DNA of 64,000 bases from CAWFLT01 sp963816795 (GTDB taxonomy: Bacteria > Acidobacteriota > Vicinamibacteria > Vicinamibacterales > SCN-69-37). The translations under genes and the position numbers were made by a program. Below, in pieces: positions 7,355-18,048 of the stretch (within the stretch, counting starts at the first letter, position 1; each line of letters opens with the position of its first letter). The stretch spans positions 682,001-746,000 of the forward strand of contig CAWFLT010000014.1 in NCBI GenBank assembly GCA_963816795.1, written 5' to 3'. The notes under the pieces are model-generated. The model was given only the letters and a program-made list of their open reading frames with translations. It was not told where the DNA came from and ran no database searches.

Positions 7355-8169
7355 CAGGCTTCCGTCTCCGCCGGCAACGTGTCCGTCTCGTGGCGGCGTT
7401 TGAGCAGAATCAGCTCTTGCAACCGCGTCCGCAGCGATTCGGGAGACAGCCGGCGCTCGAGCCGGCCGCGCAGCGAAAGCGAGACCTCACCGCGCTCTTC
7501 GGACACGATCACGGCGATGGCGTCCGACTCCTCCGTCAGCCCGATCGCCGCGCGATGTCGTGTCCCCAAGTCGCGATCCAGTTTCGGATTCACGCTCAGC
7601 GGCAGGAAGCACGCCGCCGCCGCAATGCGATCCTCGGCAATGATCACCGCGCCGTCGTGGAGGGGCGTGCCGGGCTTGAAAATCGTCGTCAACAGGTCGT
7701 AGCTGACCGCGGCGTCAACGGGAATGCCGCTCTCGACGTAGTTCCGCAGTCCGATGACCCGTTCGAAGACGATGATGGCGCCGGTCTTTGATTTGGCCAG
7801 CAGGCCGGCGGCGGTCATGACTTCTTCAATCGTTTCCTGGGCCCGCTCGGTCCGCGCGAAGTAACGGAAGAACGGCGCCCGGCCGATGTGCGACAGCGCA
7901 CGGCGGATGTCCGACTGGAACAGCACGATGGCGGCAATCACGACGTACGCCAGCACGTTCCGAATCAGCCACGACACGGTCTGCAGCGGAAACAATTGCG
8001 AGATGTAGAACAGCAGCAGCACCAGGACGCCGCCCGTCGCCATCTGCATGGCGCGCGTGCCCTTGATGAGCTTGAGCGCCTCGTAGATCAGCAACGAGAC
8101 GATCAGGATGTCCACGACATCCCACCACGTCATCGCCGGCCGATCCAGCAGCGCACGAAATTGCGACAT
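7354..8169 (-). CDS. cdaA: Membrane diadenylate cyclase (c-di-AMP synthase)
   Basis: A 271-residue DisA_N/DAC-domain protein making c-di-AMP from two ATP. Three N-terminal membrane segments (DILIVSLLIYEALKLI, TGGVLVLLLFYISQLF, VLAYVVIAAIVLFQ) precede the cyclase domain with TGAIIVFER, the catalytic PLHDGAVII and the GTRHRAAIG motif. I chose the ATG at 8167-8169 (MSQFRALL), which matches the family start, rather than an earlier in-frame ATG at 8224-8226 that lies in a GC-rich hairpin. It heads the cdaA-cdaR-glmM module, known in Firmicutes to link c-di-AMP to cell-wall precursor synthesis. Confidence 0.95.
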   Translation of the reverse strand: MSQFRALLDRPAMTWWDVVDILIVSLLIYEALKLIKGTRAMQMATGGVLVLLLFYISQLFPLQTVSWLIRNVLAYVVIAAIVLFQSDIRRALSHIGRAPFFRYFARTERAQETIEEVMTAAGLLAKSKTGAIIVFERVIGLRNYVESGIPVDAAVSYDLLTTIFKPGTPLHDGAVIIAEDRIAAAACFLPLSVNPKLDRDLGTRHRAAIGLTEESDAIAVIVSEERGEVSLSLRGRLERRLSPESLRTRLQELILLKRRHETDTLPAETEA

Positions 8170-8205
8170 CAGCGATGACAGCGTATCAAATGGCCCAATG
8201 CCGAA

Positions 8206-8252
8206 GGTGCAGTGGGCGGGCCCCAACCCGGCCCGCCCTACGTACTGCGCAG
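8206..8252. repeat. GC-rich hairpin with CCCTACGTA flank
   Basis: GTGGGCGGGCC...GGCCCGCCC forms a strong stem in the folP-cdaA gap, followed by TACGTACTGCGC. Related hairpins ending in TACGTA occur at 32795-32865 and 59966-60022, which suggests a REP-like family. It could also act as a transcription attenuator between folP and cdaA. Confidence 0.5.
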
Positions 8253-8256
8253 ACTC

Positions 8257-9045
8257 CTAGCGCCCTTCTCCCCGAACCAGGTCCGCCACCCGGACGACGT
8301 CCACCATCGGCGCGACGTCGTGGACGCGGACGATGTGGGCGCCGAGCAGCACGGAGGCGGCAACGGCCGCGGCAGTGCCCCATTGGCGCTCGGCAGCAGG
8401 CCTGGTACCGGTCGCGCGCTCGAGGAAGGACTTGCGCGACGGCCCGCTCAGGATCGGAAAGCCAAGCGCGGCCAGCACCGGCAGTCCCGCCAACGCCGCG
8501 AAGGTATGTTCCGCCAGTTTGGCGAAGCCCAGCCCTGGATCGAGGATGATTCGCTCCGCGGCGATCCCGGCGGCGATCGCGGCCGCCGCCCGCGCACCGA
8601 GCTCCGCGGCCACTTCAGCCGCGACATCGTCATACGACGCCTGCGCGTACATGTCCGACGACCGTCCCCGGTTGTGCATCAGCACGACGGCGGCGCCGCG
8701 GCGCGCGATGACACCGCCGATCGCCGGATCGTAGGTCAGCGCGCTGATGTCGTTGACGATCGCGGCGCCGGCGTCGATCGCGCGATCGGCGACCTCGGCT
8801 TTGTAGGTATCGACGGAAATCGGCGCGTTGACGTGTCCGCGCAGCCCCTCGATCACGGGCAGGACCCTGGCGAGCTCCTCGCCGGCCGAGAGCACCTGCG
8901 CGCCCGGCCGGGTCGACTCGCCGCCGATGTCGAGCAGGTCTGCACCCTGCGCCACCATCGTCTTCGCGTCAGCGATCGCGACATCGGGATCGAACCGCAC
9001 GCCGCCATCGGAAAACGAATCGGGCGTGACGTTCACGATCCCCAT
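8257..9045 (-). CDS. folP: Dihydropteroate synthase
   Basis: DHPS joins p-aminobenzoate to dihydropterin pyrophosphate in folate synthesis. Visible motifs: MGIVNVTPDSFSDGG, DIGGESTRPGA, ISVDTYKAEVADRA, VNDISAL, VVLMHNRG, ILDPGLGFAK and LSGPSRKSFLE. The only in-frame ATG is inside the first motif. Typical DHPS residues continue upstream (LLPRNGELFLGPRTLV, to about 9114), but that frame has no ATG, GTG or TTG before a TGA inside ftsH. Either an unusual start is used or an upstream base error hides the true start. The gene follows ftsH closely. Confidence 0.9.
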   Translation of the reverse strand: MGIVNVTPDSFSDGGVRFDPDVAIADAKTMVAQGADLLDIGGESTRPGAQVLSAGEELARVLPVIEGLRGHVNAPISVDTYKAEVADRAIDAGAAIVNDISALTYDPAIGGVIARRGAAVVLMHNRGRSSDMYAQASYDDVAAEVAAELGARAAAAIAAGIAAERIILDPGLGFAKLAEHTFAALAGLPVLAALGFPILSGPSRKSFLERATGTRPAAERQWGTAAAVAASVLLGAHIVRVHDVAPMVDVVRVADLVRGEGR

Positions 9046-9119
9046 GACGAGGGTCCTGGGACCCAGGAACAGCTCGCCATTGCGGGGGAGAAGAACGCGG
9101 AAAGGTTGGCGCCGGTGTT

Positions 9120-11032
<1,913 letters not shown>

Positions 11033-11036
<4 letters not shown>

Positions 11037-12478
11037 TGCGGCTTCCGCATCTCCAAGATTACCACGCCCGCTTCAGGCGCCGTGACCCGGCACTCCTCGG
11101 CAAGGGCCACGCCCGCCACCCACAGAATCCGGCCCTGCCGGTCGACCACGACCGGGACGAGGTGCCGTTCTGCCCGCGGTACTTTCCGATCGACGAACAG
11201 GTCCTGTAACTTGCGACGTCCTGGCGCCCCCAGTGGCCGGAACCGATCGCCCGGCCGCCAGTACCGAACCTCCAAGGGAGGGTTGACGGCGCCCGCCTGG
11301 AGCAGCACCACCGTCCCGTTCGACCCTGGACCGGCGCGAAGGTCCCCAGGATTTCCCACCCCTGCCGCGATCGTCACACCGGACTCGGGCAGCGTCACGG
11401 TCCCCGGCAGATCGAGCGGGTGCACCGTCCCGCGATGTGCTCCCTGTTCTCTTCGACCCCGGGAACCGCCGTTCGGCCAGCGCCCGGCCAGGGTCAGGTG
11501 GTCACCCTGACGGTCAGCCACCAATTTGGGCAGGTCGACGTGCCCGCCAGGCCTATCGGCACGAGCCAGGGTCCAGACCGCCTCGATGTGGCGGGCCGAC
11601 AACGCGGCCAGCGGCGCGACGTCGGACGCGACGTCACGAATCAACCGGCGTCCAATCGCAGGCGGTAACGAGGCAAGGCGCGCGGCGGAGACGGTGATGG
11701 CCGCCGGCCCAGGGGTTGAACCATCGCTACTGGATAAGACGATCGCCGGCCGGTGTTTGATTGCGGCGTCAAGAAAAAATCGCTCGTCGTCCGCGCTGTG
11801 GGCGGCACACCGGGCCAGGGCGGCGGCGCAACCGGGTGCGATCGCCTCGAGTCGCGGCAGGACCTCGTGACGAATCCGATTGCGGGGGATGGTGAGGGTC
11901 AGATTCGACGAGTCTTCGCGAAACGCCTCGCCTCGCGCCTCGAGGGCGCGGCGCAAGTCGGCCCGCCGGCAGTCGATCGCCGGACGCACGACGCGGCCCC
12001 AGCGCGGCCGGATGCCCGAGAGGCCGCGCGTGCCGGCACCGCGCAGCAGGCGCAGTAACACCGTCTCGGCCTGATCGTCGAGGGTGTGGCCGGTGGCGAC
12101 GACCGTCGCCCCCAAGCGTCCGGCCGCGTCGTGCAGGGCGCGGTATCGCGCGCCGCGCGCCGCCGCTTCGATCGACACGCGCCGCGTCCGCGCATCCGCC
12201 GCCGCGTCGACGCGCACGCACTCGATCGGCCAGCCGGCGCGCGCTGCGAGCGCGACGCAGAACTGCTCGTCGTCGTCCGACTCGCGGCCGCGCAACTGGT
12301 GATTGACGTGGATCACTCCCGCCAGCGCCGCGCCGCCGCGCGACGCCAGGTCGGTCAGGATCCAGGCGAGCGCGACGGAGTCCGGGCCGCCCGAGAGCGC
12401 CACGGCCACCCGGTCGGTCGGCAGGTACAGCCCGCGCGCGCGCACCGTCCGCGCGACGCGACGCACCAGGGTGATCAT
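11033..12478 (-). CDS. tilS: tRNA(Ile)-lysidine synthase
   Basis: A 481-residue TilS, which converts the wobble C of tRNA(Ile) CAU to lysidine so that it reads AUA. The N-terminal PP-loop ATPase is clear: VAVALSGGPDSVALAW, then VNHQLRG, GHTLDDQAETVLLRLLRG and the IPRNRIRHEVLP segment. The C-terminal domain has YWRPGDRFRPLG and the KLQDLFVDRKVPR motif. I chose the ATG at 12476-12478 (MITLVRRV); an earlier in-frame ATG would read through an octanucleotide repeat array. It lies directly downstream of a CAU-anticodon tRNA gene on the same strand. Confidence 0.95.
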
Positions 12479-12480
12479 GG

Positions 12481-12618
12481 CAATGGGGCAATGGGGCAAT
12501 GGGGCAATGGGGCAATGGGGCAATGAGAAACAGCCAAGGGACAATCGAGCTCAACGCGGCTCGAAACGCCGTCGCTATTGCCTCATTGCCGCATTGGCTC
12601 ATTGCCTCATTGAAAAAA
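12481..12618. repeat. CAATGGGG octanucleotide array with inverted partner array
   Basis: Five perfect tandem CAATGGGG units (12481-12520) and one variant are followed, after about 55 bp, by copies of the complementary unit (CCTCATTG, GCTCATTG) at 12584-12618. The two arms could pair into a long stem between the tRNA and tilS. The same unit family recurs at 25327-25420, 33774-33893, 40855-41001 and 49496-49540. Confidence 0.85.
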
Positions 12619-12695
12619 TGGTGCCGGTGCAGGGACTTGAACCCCGGACCCTGCGGATATGAGCCGCATGCTCTAACCAACTGAGCTACACCGGC
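12619..12695 (-). tRNA. tRNA with CAU anticodon (elongator Met most likely)
   Basis: A full cloverleaf is visible on the minus strand: acceptor GCCGGTG/CACCGGC, D-arm with AGCTCAGTTGGTTAGAGC, anticodon stem TGCGG/CCGCA around loop CTCATAT (anticodon CAT at 12659-12661), T-arm with GTTCAAGTC, discriminator A and encoded CCA (12619-12621). The G1-C72 pair excludes the initiator type. The anticodon could be elongator Met or the lysidine-modified Ile2; the body looks Met-like. It is immediately upstream of tilS, the enzyme acting on CAU tRNAs of the Ile2 type. Confidence 0.93.
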
Positions 12696-12756
12696 AGCAA
12701 CCTCTGATCATACTTCGGGTGCGCCGGCTGGGCAACGGCCGGCGAGCCTCAGAGAT

Positions 12757-12950
12757 CATCGGCAATCGACAATCGGGGAATCTGCAATGGCAGACACATC
12801 GACAATCGCCAATCCCGATGGACAATCGGGCAATCGGCAATCGCCGATCGGCAATCGGGTAATCGAACAATCGGCAATCGAATCGCAATCGGCAATCGGT
12901 GACAATCGGCAATCGGCAATCAGCAAGGCTGATGGGTAATCGGGCAATCG
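12757..12950. repeat. CAATCGGN tandem octamer array
   Basis: About fifteen degenerate units of CAATCGGG/CAATCGGC/CAATCGAA type fill the gap between the tRNA and queA. Some units are inverted (GCCGATCGGC, CCCGATGG). The length matches the CAATGGGG family (8 bp) but the core differs by one base (CAATC versus CAATG), suggesting a related, independently amplified unit. No gene is visible in 12696-12963. Confidence 0.8.
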
Positions 12951-12963
12951 CGGATCCCCAAAT

Positions 12964-14016
12964 TTAGAGAATTACCATCGCGTCGCCGTAGCTGTAGAAG
13001 TGAAACTGCTCGGCGATCGCGTAGCGGTATGCCGCGAGGATCAGTTCGCGGCCGGCGAAGGCCGACACCAGCATCAGGAGCGACGACTTCGGCAGGTGAA
13101 AGTTGGTCACCAGGGCGTCGACGACGGCGAAGTGGTGGCCGGGATGGATGAAGAGGTCGGCCTGGCCAGTTGTCGGTCGCACGCCGCCGCGGCCATCGGC
13201 GGCCGTCTCGAGCGCTCGCGTCGTCGTGGTGCCGACCGCGATGACGCGGCGCGCCGCGTCGTGCGCCGACCGGATCGCGCGCGCGGCGTCTGGGCCGATG
13301 GCGAACCGTTCCGGATCGACCTGGTGGTCCTCGACGCGGTCGACGCGCACGGGTTTGAACGTCCCGTAACCGACGTGCAGCGTGATCGTCGTCCACCCGA
13401 TGCCAGCCGCAGCGAGAGCGTCGACTGACTGTTGGTCGAAATGCAGGCCGGCGGTGGGCGCCGCGATCGATCCGCGCGCCTTGGCGAACACGGTCTGGTA
13501 CCGCTCGCGATCGGCGTCGGTGTCCGGCCGCCGGATGTACGGCGGCAGCGGCATGTGCCCGAGGGCGTCCACCGCGGCGTCGATCGTCGGCGCGCCGGAC
13601 ACGACGAAGCGCAGCAGTCGGCGGCCGAAGTGGCGGCGCTCGAGCACTTCCGCGGTCAGCCGCACGCCGGGCGCGCGCGCCTCATCCTCGAACACCATGC
13701 GCGCTCCGGGCCGCAGTTTCTGACCGGGATGAACGAGCGCTTCACGATCTGGCCCGTCGCCGGTGCCGAGAAGGAGGCACTCGACGGCGCCGCCGCTCGG
13801 ATCCCGATGCCCCAGCAGACGAGCCGGCACGACGCGGGTGTCGTTGGCGACGACGAGGTCGCCCGGAGTGAGCAGTCCGGTCAAGTCGGCGAAGGTCGCC
13901 TCGTGCCAGGTGCCGAGATCGCGGCGAACGACGAGCAGCCGCGCCTGGCCACGCGGCCGGGGCGCCTGGGCGATCAGCGCCTCGGGAAGGTCGAAGTCGA
14001 AGTCGGAGACCAACAT
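12964..14016 (-). CDS. queA: S-adenosylmethionine:tRNA ribosyltransferase-isomerase
   Basis: A 350-residue QueA, which transfers the ribosyl group of SAM to 7-aminomethyl-7-deazaguanine in tRNA to form epoxyqueuosine. It starts MLVSDFDFDLPEALIAQAP and shows NDTRVVPARL, RYQTVFAKARGSIAAPTAGLHF in segments, TLHVGYGTFKPV, AVGTTTTRALE, TDLFI-like QADLFIHPGH and TNFHLPKSSLLMLVSAFAG. The frame is open upstream into a DUF4112-like gene, but the family start at the ATG at 14014-14016 is clear, so that extension is not real. A TGCTGGG repeat lies directly upstream and may carry or disrupt its leader. Confidence 0.96.
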   Translation of the reverse strand: MLVSDFDFDLPEALIAQAPRPRGQARLLVVRRDLGTWHEATFADLTGLLTPGDLVVANDTRVVPARLLGHRDPSGGAVECLLLGTGDGPDREALVHPGQKLRPGARMVFEDEARAPGVRLTAEVLERRHFGRRLLRFVVSGAPTIDAAVDALGHMPLPPYIRRPDTDADRERYQTVFAKARGSIAAPTAGLHFDQQSVDALAAAGIGWTTITLHVGYGTFKPVRVDRVEDHQVDPERFAIGPDAARAIRSAHDAARRVIAVGTTTTRALETAADGRGGVRPTTGQADLFIHPGHHFAVVDALVTNFHLPKSSLLMLVSAFAGRELILAAYRYAIAEQFHFYSYGDAMVIL

Positions 14017-14017
14017 G

Positions 14018-14053
14018 GGGTGCTGGGTGCTGGGTGCTGGGTGCTGGGTGCTG
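14018..14053. repeat. TGCTGGG heptamer tandem array
   Basis: Five near-perfect TGCTGGG/GTGCTGG units sit between the DUF4112-like gene and queA, covering where a queA ribosome-binding site would be. A 14-bp version of the same motif (GGGGTGCTGGGTGC) and its exact inverse flank the palindrome at 42153-42340. Confidence 0.75.
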
Positions 14054-14054
14054 G

Positions 14055-14505
14055 CTACGGGCCAGATCCAATGCAGCAGCAGTCGATCAGCCACAGACTC
14101 AGAAACACCGGCACGGCGACGAGCAGGCCCAGGATCACCGGCCATGATCCAGACGAAGACGTAGTCGCTGCTGGCCGGCGGAAGGCCCGGGCGCGCGTGG
14201 CGCTCGAGCAACTGGAGATTGGCGGTGTTGGCGCGCCAGAAGATGTCGCCGACGCTGCCGAGAATTGGAATCGCGCCGATGAGCGCGTCGACGAGCGCGT
14301 TGCCCACCATGCGCCCGAGCACCACTTTCGGCACGCGCTGGCGCAGGCCTTGAACCAGCAGCAACACCGTGTACATCGGCGACGCCAGTTCGCCCAGGCC
14401 CGGGATCAGCGAGAGGAGCGGATCGATGCCGAAGCGGACTTCGGTGCCAGGAATCCGGAATCGCGCATCGAGCAGATCCGCCCACCATCGAAGCTTGCGC
14501 AGCAT
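14055..14505 (-). CDS. DUF4112-like membrane protein, one frameshift
   Basis: About 149 residues. The N-terminal part (WWADLLDARFRIPGTEVRFGIDPLLSLIPG) matches the DUF4112 pattern of a small integral membrane protein with GxDPLxGLxPxxG-like loops, followed by a second hydrophobic stretch (LVDALIGAIPILGSVGDIFW). One extra base near 14139-14145 (ATGGCCG) shifts the frame; correcting it gives a third hydrophobic helix (ILGLLVAVPVFLSLWLI) and a stop at 14055-14057. Length is 3n+1. Function of the family is unknown. Without the correction the frame runs into queA, a false fusion. Confidence 0.65.
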
Positions 14506-14520
14506 CGTGTCTCAAGTTCT

Positions 14521-14550
14521 TACCACGAAGATCACGAAGGCCACGAGGAA
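14521..14550. repeat. CACGAAGRN nonamer repeat
   Basis: Degenerate units CACGAAGAT, CACGAAGGC, CACGAGGAA lie upstream of the DUF4112-like gene; a reverse-complement unit (CTTCGTGGTGAAAG) follows at about 14597. The same nonamer occurs at 36470-36515 (forward) and 54414-54462 (inverted). Confidence 0.65.
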
Positions 14551-14630
14551 GGACGCCAATCCCAAAGTCCCTTCGATGCGCTCCAAATGCGCTTCGTGGT
14601 GAAAGATCGAGATCAGTAGAATGTCGCCGC

Positions 14631-16749
14631 ATGCGGGTGTGGCCAGGAACACCGTCTCCACTCGGCGCGACGTGGGACGGCGCGGGCGTGAACTTCGCGC
14701 TCTTTTCCGAGCACGCGACCGCCGTGCACCTCTGCCTGTTCGACGGCGCGAGTGCAGAGCTCGAAACGACGAGCGTGCCGCTCCGCGAGCGCACCGATCG
14801 CATCTGGCACGCCTATCTGCCTGATGCGCGTCCCGGGCAGCACTATGGCTACCGGGTCTACGGCCCGTGGGCGCCGGCGCATGGCCACCGGTTCAATCCG
14901 GCCAAGGTCCTGCTCGATCCCTACGCACGCGTGATTGGCCGGATGCCGCGATGGCATCCGTCGCTGTACGCCTTCGAAGCTGGCACGCATGGCGACGGCT
15001 CGCCGGACCAGACCGACAGCGCGCCCTATGCGGCGCTCGGCGTCGTGCCCGAGTCGCGCCACGGATCGACCGAGCGGCGATCCGATCGGCCGCACACGCC
15101 GTGGCATCAGACGGTGATTTACGAACTGCACGTCAAGGGCATGACGGCGCTCCATCCGCTGGTGCCGCCTGATCTGCGCGGCACGTTTCTCGGGCTTGGC
15201 GTCGGAGCCGGTCATCCGGCACTTGAAGAGCCTGGGCGTCACGGCCGTCGAGCTCATGCCGATCCACGCGCACTTCGACGAAGCGGCGCTCGTCAAGCGC
15301 GGGCTGACCAACTACTGGGGCTACAACACGCTCAACTACTTCGCGCCCGACGCCCGCTTCGCGACCTCGCGGTCGCCGCTCGATGCGGCGCGCGAGTTTC
15401 AAGATCATGGTGCGGACGCTCCACGCCGCCGGACTCGAGGTGATCCTCGACGTGGTCTACAACCACACCGCGGAAGGCGATCACGAAGGGCCGACGCTCT
15501 CGTTCCGCGGCATCGACAACGCCAGCTACTACCGCCTGGAGCCCGGCCGGCTCGCCCGCTACCAGGACTTCACCGGCACGCGGCAACACGCTCAACATGC
15601 AGTCGCCGCACGTTCTGCAGCTCATGATGGACAGCTTGCGCTACTGGGTCGAGGACATGCACGTCGACGGGTTCCGCTTCGATCTGGCGTCGGCGCTGGC
15701 ACGAGAGGCTGTACGCGTTCGATCGCCTCTCGTCGTTTTTCGACGTCATCCAGCAGGATCCGGTCCTCTCGCGGGTCAAGCTGATCGCCGAGCCGTGGGA
15801 CGTCGGCGACGGCGGCTATCAGGTCGGCAACTTCCCGCCGGGCTGGACGGAGTGGAACGGCCGGTATCGCGACGCCGTGCGGCGGTTCTGGCGCGGCGAC
15901 CGCGGCCTGCTGCCGGAAGCTCGCGACGCGCCTCGGCGGCAGCAGCGACCTCTACGGTCCGGCCGGCCGTCAGCCGCACGCCAGCGTGAACTTCGTCACG
16001 GCGCACGACGGGTTCACGCTCGCGGATCTCGTGTCGTACACGGAGAAGCACAACGGCGACAACGGCGAGCACAACCGCGACGGCGAATCGCAACAACCTG
16101 AGCTGGAACAGCGGCATCGAAGGGCCGTCGGCCGATCCGGCGGTCCGCGCAGGCCCGCCTGCGCCAGCGCCGCAACTTCCTGCTGACGCTCCTGATCTCG
16201 CAAGGCGTGCCGATGCTGAGCGGCGGCGACGAGCTGGGCCGGTCGCAGCACGGCAACAACAACGCGTACTGTCACGACTCGCCGCTCAGTTGGACGGCGT
16301 GGGACGTCCCCGCCGACGAACTGGCCTTCCGCGGCTTCGTCGAACGGCTCGCGGCGCTCCGCAGATCGCAGCCGGTGCTGCGCCGCAAGACGTTTCTCCG
16401 CGGCCGTCGCGACGGAGATCCCGATGTGCTCTGGCTGCGACCCGGCGGCGGCGAACTGACCGATCGCGACTGGCACGATCCGCACCAGCACGCCCTCGGC
16501 ATGCTCCTCGACGGCCAGGCGATCCGGGAACTCGCCGCGCACGGCGAACGCGTCGTCGGCGACACGCTGCTGATCTGGTTGAATGCGTCGGCGACCGACC
16601 TGCTGTGCCAGTTCCCGCGCCGCCTCGACGGCCACGCGTGGGAGGAACTGCTCAACACCGAGGACCCGGATCGCTTCGGCGTCCGCGTCCCCGGCGGCGC
16701 CATCCTCAGAATCGGCAGCAGAAGCGCGGCGATCTTTCGGTTGACGTAA
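14631..16749 (+). CDS. glgX: Glycogen debranching enzyme GlgX, seven +1 shifts
   Basis: GH13 isoamylase-type enzyme that cuts alpha-1,6 branches of glycogen. The N-terminal CBM48-like part (GATWDGAGVNFALFSEHAT) and TPWHQTVIYELHVKGMT are followed by catalytic blocks in shifting frames: VILDVVYNHTAEGD, DGFRFDLASAL (nucleophile Asp), LIAEPWDVG (acid Glu) and NFVTAHDGFTL (Asp). Seven single extra bases (about 15198, 15399, 15581, 15707, 15918, 16091, 16151) restore one 703-residue frame; length minus seven is divisible by three. Five or six of them read as two synonymous wobble bases (TTTC, GAAG, TCGC, GCAG, ACGC, CTTG). The gene stands alone. Confidence 0.9.
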
Positions 16750-17046
16750 GACGCGGACGTCAGAAAACCTTCAACATGAAGACGTGAAGGGTTGAAGACG
16801 ATCTTGGGCAACCTAGCGGATCAGGAACTGACGCTTCCTCGAAGTTGAAGCGCGCGAGATGGCCCGCCGCCGTGACCACCGGCGATCAGAAATGCAGCGG
16901 GACCCGCTTCACGTGCTTCGCTCGTCGGACATGCCGTGACGTGGCCAGAAGTCTTGACTCCCTGGTAGACGCGGCCAGCAAAGCCTATTGTTAGCCCTTC
17001 TTCACGATCTTCACGTTGAGGCTTTTTGGCGTGCGCCCTTCTACTC
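16750..17046. other. Intergenic region without recognised gene
   Basis: This 297-bp gap lies between convergent glgX and fabH. It has a few short direct repeats (TTCAACATGAAG, GTGAAGGGTTGAAG) and lower GC than the coding regions. I see no tRNA, small RNA fold or coding frame that I can support. A bidirectional terminator is expected here but no clear stem followed by a T-run was found. Confidence 0.5.
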
Positions 17047-18048
17047 CTAGAGACTCCAGCGAAGCAGCACCGACCCGACCGTGAATCCGGCGCCGACCGA
17101 CGCGAGCAGGATGAGATCCCCGCGTTTCAAGTGGCCGTCCTTTCTGGCCTCGGCGAGGGCGAGCGGGATCGTGCCCGCGGTCGTGTTGCCGTACTTCTCG
17201 AGATTGATGATGACCTTCTCGGGCGGCAGGCCCAGCCGCTGCGTTCCGGCTTCGATGATGCGGCGGTTGGCCTGGTGCGAGACGAACATGTCGATGTCGT
17301 TGGCCGTGAGGCCGTTGCGATCCAGGATGCGGCGCGAGATCTCCTCGGTCATCTTGACCGCAAACTTGAAGACCGTGGCGCCGTCCTGCTTCACGAAGTG
17401 CAGCCGTTGATCGACCGTCTCGTGCGACGCCGGACGCCGGCTCCCGCCCGCGGGCATGCACAGCGCCGGACCACCGGTGCCGTCCGTGATGTGGAGAAAA
17501 TCCAGAATCGCCGGTTCGCCCGCTCCCGCCGCGGAAACGACCGCCGCGCCGGCGCCGTCGCCGAAGAGCACGCAGGTCGACCGATCGGTGTAGTCGATGA
17601 TGCTCGACATCACGTCGGCGCCGACGACGAGCGCGTGCTCGGAAGCGCCGGTCGCCACCTGCTGATACGCAATGCTGAGCGCGTAGGTGAAGCCGGAGCA
17701 GGCGGCGCCGAGGTCAAAGCCCCACGCGTTGACCGCGCCGATCTTCGCCTGGAGTGTGCACGCCGTGCTCGGGAAAATCGTGTCAGGGGTGGTCGTGCCC
17801 ACGACAATGAACCCGATGTCTTTCGGGGTCAGGCCCGCCTCCGCGATCGCGCCGAGCGCCGCCGGCGCCGCGATGTCCGAGGTCGCGACGCCGGGATCGA
17901 CAATGTGCCGCTCGCGGATGCCCGTGCGCTGGAGGATCCACTCGTCGGAAGTCTCGACCATCTTTTCGAGATCGAAGTTCGACAGCACGCGAGGCGGGAC
18001 GTACGTCGACAGCCCCGCAATCTTGACCGGTCTCAACCCAGCTACCAC
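17047..18048 (-). CDS. fabH: Beta-ketoacyl-ACP synthase III
   Basis: A 333-residue KAS III, which starts fatty-acid synthesis by condensing acetyl-CoA with malonyl-ACP. The Cys-His-Asn triad is visible: active Cys in DLGAACSGFTYAL, His in MFVSHQANRRI and Asn in YGNTTAGTIPLAL. TSDEWILQRTGIRERH and VLFGDGAGA are also conserved. The frame is intact. The start overlaps the ruvB stop by 7 bases, so it is the last gene of a yebC-ruvC-ruvA-ruvB-fabH run. Confidence 0.96.
   Translation of the reverse strand: MVAGLRPVKIAGLSTYVPPRVLSNFDLEKMVETSDEWILQRTGIRERHIVDPGVATSDIAAPAALGAIAEAGLTPKDIGFIVVGTTTPDTIFPSTACTLQAKIGAVNAWGFDLGAACSGFTYALSIAYQQVATGASEHALVVGADVMSSIIDYTDRSTCVLFGDGAGAAVVSAAGAGEPAILDFLHITDGTGGPALCMPAGGSRRPASHETVDQRLHFVKQDGATVFKFAVKMTEEISRRILDRNGLTANDIDMFVSHQANRRIIEAGTQRLGLPPEKVIINLEKYGNTTAGTIPLALAEARKDGHLKRGDLILLASVGAGFTVGSVLLRWSL

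Noticed and set aside
12964..14505. A 513-codon fusion of a DUF4112-like protein with QueA
   Set aside because: QueA has its normal start at 14016, the junction passes through a TGCTGGG repeat, and correcting one base gives the membrane protein its own last helix and stop.
14631..16749. Programmed ribosomal frameshifting or recoding in glgX, secA and other genes
   Set aside because: Up to seven sites per gene with no shared slippery sequence, and most sites explained by two synonymous wobble bases, point to a consensus artefact.
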